Assembly: GCA_007182875.1 (NCBI GenBank) | Contig: AP019514.1 | Coordinates: forward strand, 124,001 to 188,000 | From: Vreelandella sulfidaeris | Lineage (GTDB): Bacteria; Pseudomonadota; Gammaproteobacteria; Pseudomonadales; Halomonadaceae | DNA: 64,000 bases | Direction of reading: 5' to 3' | Shown: positions 11,444-22,060 of the stretch, in pieces | How positions within the stretch are numbered: the first letter of the stretch is position 1 | Layout: each line of letters starts with the position of its first letter | Translations under genes and position numbers: made by a program | The notes under the pieces: model-generated | The model's database searches: none | Told to the model about the DNA's origin: nothing | Seen by the model: only the letters and a program-made list of their open reading frames with translations

Positions 11444-13525
11444 AAGGCTTAAGTCAGCTAATAGGTCAGCGCGGCTGGGTGGGTGATGTGCACATGAAGC
11501 TGCTAGTCGGGCCTCTGCTCATCCCTGATGATTTTGGGCATGATGATTGTGCCCTTACCCCCTTTCGCCCTGGATTTGCTTTTTTACCTTCAATATCGCT
11601 CTGGCCATTATGGTGCTAATGGTCAGCATGTTTACGCAAAAACCGCTCGACTTTGCGGCGTTTCCCGCTGTGTTGCTATTTACAACGCTGCTGCGTCTGT
11701 CGCTCAACGTCGCCTCCACCCGCGTGGTACTAATGGAAGGACACCAAGGCGGTGCGTCGGCTGGTAAAGTCATTGAAGCGTTTGGGGCTTTCTTGGTCGG
11801 CGGTAATTTCGCCGTGGGCTTAGTGGTCTTCCTGATTTTGGTCATCATCAACTTTATGGTTATCACCAAAGGTGCTGGCCGTATTGCTGAGGTAGGTGCC
11901 CGTTTTACGCTGGATGCGATGCCCGGTAAGCAAATGGCCATTGATGCCGATCTGAATGCTGGCTTAATCGGTGAAGAAGACGCCAAAAAGCGCCGCGCAG
12001 AAGTCGCTCAAGAGGCTGATTTCTTTGGTTCGATGGACGGTGCAAGCAAGTTTGTCCGTGGCGATGCCATTGCCGGTTTGGTGATTATGGTGGTCAATAT
12101 CATCGGCGGGCTGATGATTGGCATGCTGCAGCATGATATGGGCTTTGCCGCGGCAGGGCAGACCTACATGCTGCTGGCGATCGGTGACGGTCTCGTGGCA
12201 CAAATCCCCGCCCTGGTCATCTCGACCGCAGCGGGTGTCACGGTATCTCGGGTGAGTACCGACACGAATGAAGACATTGGCCAGCAAATGCTCAGCCAAC
12301 TGTTCGTTAACCCTCAGGTGCTAATATTAGCCGCCGTAGTGATGGGCCTACTGGGCATGGTGCCCGGCATGCCCAATTTGGTATTTCTGCTCTTTACTGC
12401 GCTATTGGGTGGTTTGGCGTGGTTTATTATACGCCAAAAGATCAGGCGCTGGTTAAAGAGGAAATTGCCGCGGCCCCTGTACCATTACAAGAAACCCCCG
12501 AAGCGAGTTGGGAAGATGTGCAGTTGGTCGATACGCTTGGGTTGGAAGTGGGCCATCGCTTAATACCGCTGGTTGACTCGCGTCAAAAGGCGAGCTGCTC
12601 GGGCGGATTAAAAGTGTGCGTAAAAAGTTTGCGCAAGAAGTGGGCTTCTTACCGCCGGTCGTGCATATCCGCGATAATTTGGAGCTGCCACCCAACACCT
12701 ATGTGCTCTCTATGAAAGGCGCTGAGATTGGCCGTGCCGAGGCGCAGCCGGGTAAATGGCTGGCGATTAACCCGGGGCAGGTCTCAGGCGAGCTGCAGGG
12801 CACCCAAACCCAGGATCCGGCCTTTGGTTTGCCCGCTGTTTGGATTGATGCCAATCAGCGTGAACATGCCCAGGTATACGGTTACACCGTTGTTGATGCC
12901 AGTACGGTGATAGCGACTCACTTAAACCACCTATTGCATCGTCATTCACCCGAAATGTTGGGCCGCCAGGAAGTTCAGAGGCTGCTCGATAAAATGGGCG
13001 ATGATCAAAAACGCTGGTCGAAGAAGTGATTCCAAAAGCCATTTCGCTAACGGTATTGCAGCGTATCCTGCAAAATCTGCTCGATGAAGATGTCTCTATT
13101 CGTGATATGCGCACCATTTTGGATACCCTGGCGGAGTTTGCTGCGCAGCAAAAGATCCTAATGAGTTAACGGCGCTGGTGCGGGTCGCCCTGGGCCGCGC
13201 GATTGTCCAGCAATGGTTTGCAGGCCAGGAGACGCTCAATGTAATGGGGCTGGATGCCCAGTTGGAGCAGGTGTTGGTGCAGGCCATGAATGGCAACGGT
13301 GCAATGGAGCCTGGGCTGGCAGAGACACTGATGACGCAGGCGCAGCAGGCGCTCGAACGCCACGAAAGCTCAGGCGAGCCACCTGTGCTGGTCGTGCAGC
13401 ATTCGCTAAGGGCGGTGCTATCACGCTTCTTACGCCGTCGTCTACGCCATATGTCGGTACTGTCCCAGGCAGAGATTCCTGATGATCGTACATTAAGAGT
13501 GACTACCGTGGTGGGCGGACGATAG
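11440..13525 (+). CDS. flhA: Flagellar export gate protein FlhA (six frameshifts)
   Basis: FlhA forms the nonameric export gate under the flagellar basal body. About 695 residues. The N-terminal half has eight membrane segments and the FHIPEP-type loop (NVASTRVVLMEGHQGGASAG; FLVGGNFAVGLVVFLIL; TKGAGRIAEVGARFTLDAMP). The cytoplasmic ring domain follows (RKKFAQEVGFLPPVVHIRDN). ATG 11440 overlaps flhB. Extra bases near 11525 and 11582 and missing bases near 12438, 12587, 13010 and 13152 break the frame. Confidence 0.93.
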
Positions 13526-13584
13526 TAACCCCCTGCCGTGATAGGCTAACGTTGATCATTTCCAGTATAGGCAAAGGGTAAGTC

Positions 13585-15769
13585 ATGAGTGTTAGACGTT
13601 TCGTGGGAGCCAACAGTCGTGATGTGATGCGCCAAGTGCGTGAAACGCTTGGTGAAGATGCCCTGATTGTGGCCAATCGGCGTACCGAAGGGGGCGTTGA
13701 AATCTTGGCCATGGCGGACGAAGCCATTGACCACTTTGAGCCTTCACCCGAGCCTACACCACCTGAATCGCCGGCCTCCCCCCCGGCGCAAGACCCGATG
13801 CAGGCAATGAGTGAGCGCTTACTGCGTGAAATGCAGGATATGCGAGCGCTGTTGGCAACCAATCAATCCGCCAATGCTGCCGTCTCACGCCAGGTAACGC
13901 CGACAGGTACGGCCGCAAGGCTGCGGCAGCTGCTATGGAACGTTGGTTTTAGCAGTGAGCTCGCTGATGAGCTGCTTGTAGGATTGCCTGAACCGCTAAC
14001 CGCGTTAAGCGGGGATAGTGAAGCGCCGCTGCAGTGGCTGCGGCAACAATTAATGGAACGTCTCTGCGTGCTCAGCGATGAGCCAAGCTTCTTCGATCAA
14101 ACCGGCATCGTCGCATTGGTAGGGGCCAACAGGGGTGGGGAAAACCACCACTACCGCTAAGTTAGCGGCACGCTTTGTGTTGCGCCACGGCACGCGCCCA
14201 GTGGCGCTGGTTACCACCGATAGCTTCCGGATCGGCGCCCATGAGCAATTGCGCATCTATGCGCGACTGTTGGATACGCCCATGTACGCACTGGATGCCG
14301 AACAGCCCATCGACGATTTGCTGGGTCGTTTGCAGGGCAAACAGTGGGTGATTATCGATACCGTAGGCATGAGCCAGCGTGACCAGCGAGTCATAGAGCA
14401 AATTGCCCACCTTCAAGGGGGGCGCTCCCGAGTGCGCCTGGTACTACTGCTGAATGCGGCCAGTCAGCCGGAAACGCTCGAAGAGGTCGTGTTACGTTAT
14501 CGGCAGGCGGCGCGGGCCGCGGGTGCAGAACTAGACGATTGTATTATCACCAAGCAGGATGAGGCGGGTCGCCTTGCACCGGTGTTGGATATTGTTATGC
14601 GCCATGGCATGCGCGTGCTGTTTGGGTCTTATGGCCAGCAGGTGCCGGAAGATATGGCGATTGCCAGTGCTGATACGTTGGTGGATCAAGCGCTGAAAAC
14701 GGCGACGCCGAACCGTGAGCGCGTCCACCATGTTGATGCGCCAATGGGAATGCCACGCTGGTCGCGTGATGTATTGGGACAAGGGCGTCGCTTGTCGTCG
14801 CTACTGGCGCGGTTACGCCAACGGATTACTGGGTTTTCAGAATTAGAGGCGATCTGGGACTTGGCTTCACTACCGAGCCGTGTGCAGGAAGAGCGTTTGA
14901 ATGCTTTGCTCGCCGGTTATCCGGCGGCGAATACCACCTTGGGCATGGCGTGGTCAGCACGGCGAAACGAACGCGGCTGTGATTGGGCAATGCCCGACAT
15001 TGGCCTGGATACAGATGGCGCATGGCTGGCGTTACCCTGGCTACAGCATCGCCATGCCGCGGGCTGGCAGCCGCGCTTAGCCGCGCTGACTGAATCAAGT
15101 GGTGTAGCGGTACACTTACTACCACGTTTACCCGAGCCCGACGCGTTGGCGTGGCTGGAAGCCGAGCATTTGACCTGGGTCAGCCAAGTGGCCCCCAGTC
15201 ATCGGGTATTCTTTCACCATGAGCGCCAGAGCATTCGGCAGTTGTTTAGTGACAGCGTGCTGACGCACCAAGTGGGTGTACGCTTTCGTGGTCAACCTGT
15301 ACAACTTTGGACCGCCTACGCGGAAGTTGAAGACGCGACAGGCTATGCGCTGCTCGCTTGGTATGGAGAAATTCGCGACCCTGAAAGCGCGAAAGTGGTG
15401 ACGCGCCGCTATTGGCTTACCCCGGCTCGATTAGGGACAGAAGTGCTCTCACTATTGCTAACACAGCTACAAAGCGATGGATTATCAACGTTGACGCGCC
15501 GCGCCTGGCAGCAGTTAAAAGAAGCCGACAGTGGGGATCTAAATGCCGAAGTGCGTCTGCTAATGGCCAGCGGTGTGGCGGCGGTCGCCGGGCACCTCGA
15601 TGTTGCTGATGATGAAGGAGCACAAACGCTGCGCGGTGATCTACTTAGCCTATCAGGTACGAGCCGTCGTCGTCGCGATACCGGCATGCTTGATGCGCTG
15701 GTATACGCATTTATGGCCCGCGATGCGATTCGCCAAATGGGCAGTGTTAGTCGAGAGGGTGTGGCGTGA
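13585..15769 (+). CDS. flhF: Flagellar SRP-type GTPase FlhF with long C-terminal extension (one frameshift)
   Basis: FlhF is an SRP-family GTPase that places and times flagellar assembly in polar flagellates. The N-terminal B domain (MSVRRFVGANSRDVMRQVRE) and the GTPase core (after repair VGPTGVGKTTTTAKLAARF; DSFRIGAHEQLRIYARLL; IIDTVGMSQRD; ITKQDEAG) are clear. A G is inserted near 14119. The protein is about 728 residues, whereas FlhF is usually 400-500. About 320 residues beyond the GTPase domain (from ~residue 390) match no family I recognise. The next gene overlaps by GTGA. Confidence 0.9.
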
Positions 15770-16332
15770 GTGGTCAAGACCAAGCCTCAGGGTTACGCAA
15801 GTGGGCAAATCTGCAGCGCCAACAGCAGCAGACTGAGGATGCAGTTGATGTCGCGGCGGCAGAGCATGTCTCCGAACACACCTCCCCCTTATTATCGCCG
15901 ACGGTAGCGACGGTTGAAGAGACAACGATATTAGCGCCGCCCAGACCCAAAATTCCGCTTATTGTGGTGGGGCTACCCGGTCATGGTGCAGCCCAGGTGA
16001 ACAAGGTCAAAGCGCGACTGGGACAGTGGTCAACGCAAGGTCGCAGCTGGGCGGGTACGCCTGATGACTGGGATATTCGTGCCGTCATGGCGGAAACTGC
16101 CGACCTGGCTCAATTACGTGAACAATATAGCCGCTGGGCGCTATGGATCAATAGCGACGCCGACGCCTTTGCCGCTATGTACCGTACCTTGCGTCAGTTA
16201 CATGAACGGGGCGGCCCGCGCCGTTTGCTGGCGCTTCACGAGCCTAACTTGCCTCGTCAGGGGTTGCTCGATAACTTGCGCGGAGCTGCTGAGTACTACT
16301 TAAATATGGAACTATTGGTGCTTGCACGATGA
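15766..16332 (+). CDS. Unrecognised 188-residue protein in the flhG position
   Basis: GTG 15766 overlaps the flhF stop. The first ~60 residues are Gln- and Ala-rich and probably disordered. The rest is a compact domain with IPLIVVGLPGHG near residue 66. In polar flagellates flhF is followed by the MinD-like ATPase flhG/fleN. This ORF lacks the KGGVGKT deviant Walker A. Its last ~65 residues (DADAFAAMYRTLRQLHERG...YYLNMELL) loosely recall the C-terminal helices of FleN in length and spacing of hydrophobic residues. It could be a decayed FlhG or an unrelated partner of the FlhF extension. Function unknown. Confidence 0.75.
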   Translation: MSGQDQASGLRKWANLQRQQQQTEDAVDVAAAEHVSEHTSPLLSPTVATVEETTILAPPRPKIPLIVVGLPGHGAAQVNKVKARLGQWSTQGRSWAGTPDDWDIRAVMAETADLAQLREQYSRWALWINSDADAFAAMYRTLRQLHERGGPRRLLALHEPNLPRQGLLDNLRGAAEYYLNMELLVLAR

Positions 16333-16357
16333 GCATACTCCGCCGAGGAGGCTTAGC

Positions 16358-16796
16358 ATGCTAAGCTGGGTAGTAAGAGGAACATTGCCACGAATTGTGC
16401 TGCTGCTGGTAGGCTGCCTACTGATAGGGTTAACGGGAAGTGCCCAGGCGGCAGCCGGCAGTTGGAGTGCCCAGATCCCTGGAATGATGGTGGCCATGAG
16501 TGATCGAGCAAGCGCTAGTCAGAACGCTTATCCGCCTGCCGGCATTAACCTCCAGTCAGGTCAGCTCGGTCGTATTCAGTGGCAATTTCAATCTCCCCCC
16601 TGGTGCGCTGTTAAACGCCTGGTTGTGCCATCCTGAGCAGTGCGTTGCGTTAACAGGTATGCGTGGCTCTACTACCGCGCTAGCGGGACAAAGAGCCAAT
16701 GCGCCGTTGTATTTTCGCTTCGCTTTACGCCCAGGCCAGCGGCCTGTTCGTGCAGGGGTTGCAAATGATTGTGAACTATCAGTGAAGGCTGTATAG
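16358..16796 (+). CDS. flhE: Flagellar periplasmic protein FlhE (one frameshift)
   Basis: FlhE is a small periplasmic protein linked to the flagellar export apparatus; in enteric bacteria it limits proton leak through the export gate. ATG 16358 follows GAGGAGG at 16345. A signal peptide (residues ~1-29, cleavage after AQA) precedes GSWSAQIPGM. An extra C in the run near 16597-16602 is needed to join LGRIQWQFQSPPGA. The LCHPEQCVAL segment, with two cysteines, aligns with the LCSQSRCVEL segment of E. coli FlhE as I recall it. It sits between flhF and fliA instead of directly after flhA. Confidence 0.85.
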
Positions 16797-16811
16797 CCGC
16801 GAGGCGAGAGG

Positions 16812-17513
16812 ATGTACACAGCACAAGGCAGGATTAAACAAAACGAGCTGTTGACGCAATACATGCCACTGGTGCGACGTCAGGCCTTGACGCTTCAGGT
16901 CCGTTTGCCAGCCAGCATTGAGCTCGATGACCTTATTCAGGCCGGCATGGTGGGGCTGTTGGAAGCACTCGGACGTTTCGATGCTACCCAAGGCGCAACC
17001 TTCGCTACGTTTGCCAGTCAGCGTATTCGGGGCGCAATGATGGACGAATTGCGCACCCGTGATTGGCTACCGCGCAGTGTGCGTCGCTCAGCGCGTGCGG
17101 TTGACGGTGCCGTTCGCCAATTGGAACAACAGTTAGGGCGGGCACCGGAAGAACACGAAATCGCTCTGCATCTTGAGATGCCGTTGAATGAGTATCAGCA
17201 ACTTCTCAATGATACCAATAGCGGCCAGTTGTTACCGTATGAAGATCTGGTTGCCGAGGGCGGTGAGCCAGTCAGTAGTGAACTGAACAGCTCGCCGTTT
17301 GAGCAATTACTAGAGGGTCAGCAGCGACAAACGTTAATTGAAGCTATCGAGGCTCTACCCGAACGTGAAAAGCTGCTAATGGCGCTGTATTACCAAGAAG
17401 AACTCAACCTCAAGGAAGTAGGGGCTGTATTGGGCGTAACGGAATCACGCGTTTCTCAACTGCACAGTCAGGCCGTAAGTCGTTTACGCGCACGTTTGCA
17501 CGACTCGGCATAA
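16812..17513 (+). CDS. fliA: RNA polymerase sigma-28 factor FliA
   Basis: FliA directs transcription of late flagellar genes (flagellin, motor, chemotaxis). 233 residues, intact. Region 2 is visible in LPASIELDDLIQAGMVGLLEAL and FATFASQRIRGAMMDELR; region 3 in RAPEEHEIALHL; region 4 helix-turn-helix in LNLKEVGAVLGVTESRVSQLHSQA. ATG 16812 follows GCGAGAGG. motA and motB follow, a common linkage in flhF-containing bacteria. Its targets may include the receptor gene at 7286. Confidence 0.96.
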   Translation: MYTAQGRIKQNELLTQYMPLVRRQALTLQVRLPASIELDDLIQAGMVGLLEALGRFDATQGATFATFASQRIRGAMMDELRTRDWLPRSVRRSARAVDGAVRQLEQQLGRAPEEHEIALHLEMPLNEYQQLLNDTNSGQLLPYEDLVAEGGEPVSSELNSSPFEQLLEGQQRQTLIEAIEALPEREKLLMALYYQEELNLKEVGAVLGVTESRVSQLHSQAVSRLRARLHDSA

Positions 17514-17553
17514 CACCGCTTTTTACTCACTTGTGACCGGCAAGGAGCCGTGG

Positions 17554-18375
17554 ATGAATCCTTCGACGTTAATAGGCATCTTTGCCAGCATATTGCTGTT
17601 GGTCAGTGTGCTGTTTTTCACTGCAGAGTCACCCGAAAGCTTTATCAATTGGCCGGGTCTGGCCATTGTAGTGACCGGTACCTTGGCGGCAACTTTTATC
17701 AGCTACCCACTGAAAGAAGTCGTGCGTGTTGTGCGGTTGGTGGGCTTGGTATTTCGGCGCGAAAATACTTATATGCGTGACGATATCCGCGAACTGGTGG
17801 ATATGTCGCGGCTATGGTTTAAAGGCGACGTGCGGGCGGTAGAACGCGAGCTGGAGCATACCCGTAATCCGTTCTTACGCACCGGCATTCAACTGGTGAT
17901 TGCCAATACCAAAGAGGACGAAATTTTTGACATGCTGCGCTGGCGCATTGCTCGCCTTAAAGCGCGTGAGCATGCCGAAGCACAAATATTTCGTACCATG
18001 GCGACCTACGCGCCAGCGTTTGGCATGATCGGCACCCTGGTGGGGCTGGTGAATATGCTGGAAGTCATGGATGCGGGCGACCTGCAGGTGATTGGCCCAC
18101 GCATGGCAGTCGCCCTGCTAACCACCTTCTATGGCATTTTACTCGCCAACTTAGTGTTTAAGCCGATTGCAGTGAAGTTAGAGCGCCGCACTGAAGAGCG
18201 CCTAATTACCATGAACATGGTGCTGGAAGGTATTTCGCTGATTACCAAGCGCCGCCTGCCGTCGTTTATTGAAGAGACCCTCAACTCTTTTGTCGCTAAC
18301 TACCACGATGAAATTCGCGACAATAGTGTCAAGCCAAGACCTGATTCGTCGGTGAGTTCGGCGGCCAAGGGATAG
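17554..18375 (+). CDS. motA: Flagellar motor stator protein MotA/PomA
   Basis: Stator ion-channel subunit of the inner membrane, 273 residues, intact. ATG 17554 is chosen over an upstream in-frame GTG because AAGGAG lies at 17542-17547. Four membrane segments: residues ~5-25, ~33-52, ~145-170 (AFGMIGTLVGLVNML) and ~182-205. The large cytoplasmic loop between segments 2 and 3 has the charged residues that contact FliG (for example LRWRIARLKAREH). Resemblance is closer to the PomA/MotC type than to E. coli MotA, so sodium use is possible but not proven. Confidence 0.93.
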   Translation: MNPSTLIGIFASILLLVSVLFFTAESPESFINWPGLAIVVTGTLAATFISYPLKEVVRVVRLVGLVFRRENTYMRDDIRELVDMSRLWFKGDVRAVERELEHTRNPFLRTGIQLVIANTKEDEIFDMLRWRIARLKAREHAEAQIFRTMATYAPAFGMIGTLVGLVNMLEVMDAGDLQVIGPRMAVALLTTFYGILLANLVFKPIAVKLERRTEERLITMNMVLEGISLITKRRLPSFIEETLNSFVANYHDEIRDNSVKPRPDSSVSSAAKG

Positions 18376-18380
18376 CCAGC

Positions 18381-19054
18381 ATGTTAGACCGTGATACGCG
18401 CCATGCGCTGGAAATGACGCCATCGCCAGGCGATGGCGATGATGGTTGGCTAACCAGTTACCTAGATGTACTGACGCTGTTAATCACGCTCTTTGTGCTG
18501 CTGCTTTCTCTGACGCCGCCGGGTGGAGGAGAAGCGGCTGATACTGCTTACATGCAGTCGACAAGCGCTATAACGTCGTTGCCGCTAGCCTCTCTGGCCA
18601 CTGGTATACAGCCCCGCCATGAAGGATTGCAGCCCCAGTTTGCGGGGCTCGATATTCCCGGTGTCAGCGTTTCACAGGGGCGTGAAGGGGTCACTTTGCG
18701 GATTGATACCAGTCTATTGTTCCCCAGCGGTCAAGCAGTGTTAACGCCTCGCGGGCGGGGGTGGTTGAAAGCCTTTTGGATGTACTCGCCAGTTTTGATG
18801 GGCAGATTTCGGTAGAAGGCCATACCGACAGCGTGCCTATTTCGACAGTGCGCTTCCCCCTCTAATTGGGAACTTTCATCAGCGCGGGCTATCGCTGTCG
18901 TGCGCCATTTAGAGCGTCAAGGGTTCAATATTTCACGTATGCGAGCCGTCGGCTATGCGGACACCAGCCCATGGAACCGAACACAACCGCAGATGGCCGC
19001 GCTGCCAATCGGCGCGTCGAGCTACTGCTAAGGCAGCAGGCCGAGGGGGAATAG
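18381..19054 (+). CDS. motB: Flagellar motor stator protein MotB (three frameshifts)
   Basis: MotB anchors the stator to peptidoglycan and supplies the channel aspartate. About 224 residues. The single membrane helix near residues 25-42 contains the conserved Asp in SYLDVLTLLITLFVLLLSL. The C-terminal OmpA-like domain has VEGHTDSVPI, the SSARAIAVVRHLE helix and ANRRVELLL. A missing base near 18760, an extra C near 18855 and a missing C near 18970 break the frame. The linker between helix and OmpA domain is short. The gene follows motA after 5 bp. Confidence 0.9.
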
Positions 19055-19101
19055 GTGACCAAGGCGCATCTGAGCTTATGCGCTATACGTTATTTTTGCT
19101 G

Positions 19102-19681
19102 CTAAGCCGCCGGCCCATTATTTTCACACTGACCCAGCATCCGTGAAATCGCAGCGTCGGCGCCTTGCAGGCTAAAGGTCATATACCACGGCTCGCGCTC
19201 TTCCCTGGTCAAAACCGAGAAACAGCTGCTCACCTTGGCGCATATCGGTCATCAGGGATTCCAGGTCGCTTAGGTAAAAGTGGACATAAAAGCCATCGTC
19301 ACCCCGTTCGGTAATAAATTCTGCCATGGTATCAATCACCGGCTGCTCATCAACACGCAGCCGGGCGGGCATAAGGTTAACTGCGCGGCTTTCACCCTGC
19401 TGTTGTTCAAGGGTGACGCGCATCTCCAGCCAGGGTAAATCGCATACGCCTTGAGTCGCATTAAGGCTAAGCGTTGCGTCTGAATAGCTGTGGGTTTCTA
19501 CCGCCCGGTAGTGCTGTTCTCCGCCCAGCGAGAGCGTCAGCGATTGCCAATGGTCATGTGTGGCTATCTCGTCCGTATTGAACGTGGCCGCATTAGCCGC
19601 GGGCATGGCGGCCGCCAACAGGGCCGTCACCATGGCAACCCCTGTTAGCGAGGAGAGGCGTTGGGAGTGAGTTGTGAGCAT
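19102..19681 (-). CDS. Predicted secreted protein of unknown function (one frameshift)
   Basis: The N-terminus is a signal peptide (MLTTHSQRLSSLTGVAMVTALL; likely cleavage after ANA near residue 32). The mature part is rich in beta-forming stretches (WQSLTLSLGGEQHYR; FYVHFYLSDLESL) and has two Cys (VCDLPW and GQCENN), which could form a disulphide. As printed the frame stops at 19172. Removing one G near 19206 extends it to 19102 with a coherent tail (EREPWYMTFSLQG). No family is recognised. It is convergent with motB. Confidence 0.72.
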
Positions 19682-19797
19682 ACTTGAAGCCAGTTAGCCA
19701 AAAAACACTAGCCTATAGCGTGTGGAGGCCCAGCAAAGAGTAACGCGCTGATTTTTCTATATATGGTAGAAAGGAATAAAAAAGCCCCTCATGTAGT

Positions 19798-19838
19798 GTG
19801 AAGTCAAGGCTATACTTCACGCCGATGGCACGTATAAT
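19798..19838 (+). promoter_or_regulatory. Candidate nrdJ promoter with inverted repeat
   Basis: A TATAAT hexamer lies at 19833-19838, 50 bp before the nrdJ start. No good -35 hexamer stands 16-18 bp upstream. The inverted repeat GTGAAG-N11-CTTCAC (19798-19803 and 19815-19820) overlaps where a -35 would be, so a factor bound there could activate or block the promoter. It does not resemble an NrdR box or a B12 riboswitch. Confidence 0.35.
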
Positions 19839-19887
19839 CGCTCTATTTGAGCGCTATATTCACCCCGCTGTGAAGGAGTTTTGCGAC

Positions 19888-22000
19888 ATGAGTACCGCTG
19901 CTAAGGCTATGAAGACCTCTAATGACGTTCCGATGCAGGCCCCCTCGCAGGAAATCTGGGATGCCAAATATCGTCTCAAGGACCGTCATAGCCAACCAGT
20001 CGATCAGGATGTCGGTGCTACGTTTGAACGTGTTGCACGCGCCCTCGCAGCGGTAGAAGGTGACAAAGCGGAAGAGTGGTTACCGAAATTCCGCTGGGCG
20101 CTTGAAAACGGCGCCATTCCTGCAGGCCGTATTCTTTCTAATGCGGGTGCAGAGGCCTACAAGCCGGCGGTAAGTCTGATCAATTGCACCGTCTCGCGCA
20201 CGATCCGCGATTCAATGCGCGATATTCTCGACTCGGTGGTCGATGCGGGCATGACGTTGAAGTCGGGAGCCGGTATTGGCTACGACTTCTCAACGCTGCG
20301 CCATAAGGGCGCGTTTGTATTTGGCGCTGGCGCAGGCACGAACGGCCCGCTGGCGTTTATGGATATCTACGACAAGATGTGTTTTACCGTGGCCTCTGCT
20401 GGTGGTCGTCGCGGCGCACAGATGGGCACCTTTGATGTAGGTCATCCGGATGTGCGCGAATTTATCCAGGCTAAACGCGAAGCGGGCCGCCTGCGCCAGT
20501 TTAATCTTAGCTTGCTGATCACTGATGAGTTTATGGAAGCGGTCAAAAACAATACTGATTGGCCGCTGGCCTTCCCGCTGCACCCCGGTGAAAAGAGGAC
20601 GTAAAAGCGGAAGATCTGATCTACCGCGATTGGCCGGTGGTCGAAGAGGGCTACACGGTGGATGCCGAAGGGCGCGTCGCCTGTCGCATTGTAGAAGTGA
20701 TCAAAGCGCGCGAACTGTGGGACACCATCATGTCTTCCACCTACGACTACGCCGAGCCAGGCTTTATCCTGATCGATCAAGTTAATCGTATGAACAATAA
20801 TTGGTTCTGCGAAGATATCCGCGCCACCAACCCCTGTGGTGAACAGCCGCTGCCGCCGGAAGGCGCTTTGCCTGCTGGGTTCCGTCAACTTGACCAAGTT
20901 TGTGATCGATCCCTTTGGCGCCGAGCCGCGCTTTGACTGGGAGCGCTATCGAAAAGTGGTCGCTATCTTTACCCGTATGCTCGACAACGTGGTTGAGATT
21001 GCTGGGCTGCCGCTGCCCCAGCAGCAGCGAGAAATAGAAGCCAAGCGTCGTCACGGCATGGGTTTTTTGGGCTTGGGGTCGACGCTTACCATGCTCAAAA
21101 TCCCCTACGGTTCCAAACAGTCGCTGGTGTTTACCGATGAAGTAAGCCGCCATTTGGCGATTGAGGGCTGGAAGCAGGCACTGGAACTTTCTCAAGAGAA
21201 GGGCATGGCGCCGGTACTGGAGCAGGAACATACCATTACCCCCAAAATGCTGCGTGAGCGCCCGCAGCTGGCCAAAGATGGCTACGAAGTGGGTGATCAA
21301 GTGCCGGGGCGTATTCTGCACGCCCGTTACAGCCAGTACATGGCGCAAGTGGCCGAGCTTGAGCCCGAGCTAGTCGCCCAACTGGCCGAGCACGGCGCGC
21401 GCTTTACCCACCACAGCTCTATTGCGCCGACCGGCACGATTAGCCTGTCAATGGGTAACAACGCCTCCAACGGTATTGAGCCCTCTTTCTCGCACCGCTA
21501 CTTCCGCAATATTATTCAGTCGGGTAAGAAAACCAAAGAGCAGGTAGAAGTCGTCTCTTTCGAGCTAGCCGCTTATCGTCACTTTATTGCAGCTGATGCT
21601 GTCGACAGCGATTTGCCTGATTATTTTGTCACCGCTGATGCGATCTCGCCCGAGCAGCACGTCGCCGTTCAGGCTGCCGCCCAGCACTGGGTCGATTCGG
21701 CGATCTCGAAAACGGTCAACGTGCCTACTGAATTTCCCCTTTGAACAGTTTCAAAACCTCTATTTACAAGCCTATGAAAGCCGCTTAAAAGGCTGCACTA
21801 CCTTCCGCTTTAACCCCGAGGCTTTCCAAGGCGTGCTGGTGCGCGAGGATGATCTTAAAAACACCACCTACGTGTTTGAGCTGGAAAACGGCGAAACCCT
21901 TGAGCTGACCGGGAATGAGAAGGTGATTTACGACGGGGAAGAGCATAACGCTGCCAACCTGTTTGATGGCTTAAAAGAAGGCACCTACGGCAAATGGTGA
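19888..22000 (+). CDS. nrdJ: B12-dependent (class II) ribonucleotide reductase, catalytic subunit NrdJa (three frameshifts)
   Basis: Reduces ribonucleotides to deoxyribonucleotides using an adenosylcobalamin-generated radical, so it works with or without oxygen. About 704 residues. ATG 19888 follows AAGGAG at 19873. Landmarks are [21 protein letters not shown] (substrate-site Cys region, split here by length), [29 protein letters not shown], the catalytic NPCGEQPLP and [11 protein letters not shown] missing G near 20595 and extra bases near 20863 and 21734 break the frame. It lacks the C-terminal cysteine tail; that role likely falls to the next gene, as in the Pseudomonas NrdJa/NrdJb split. 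Confidence 0.92.
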
Positions 22001-22060
22001 TGCCGCGCGAAGCGCCATCTATTTACTAACGCACACCTTTGCTAAACGGAGATATAACCC

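Noticed and set aside
19682..19887. Cobalamin riboswitch upstream of the B12-dependent reductase
   Set aside because: The 206-bp region is too short for the full aptamer upstream of the TATAAT, and I see no B12-box-like sequence.
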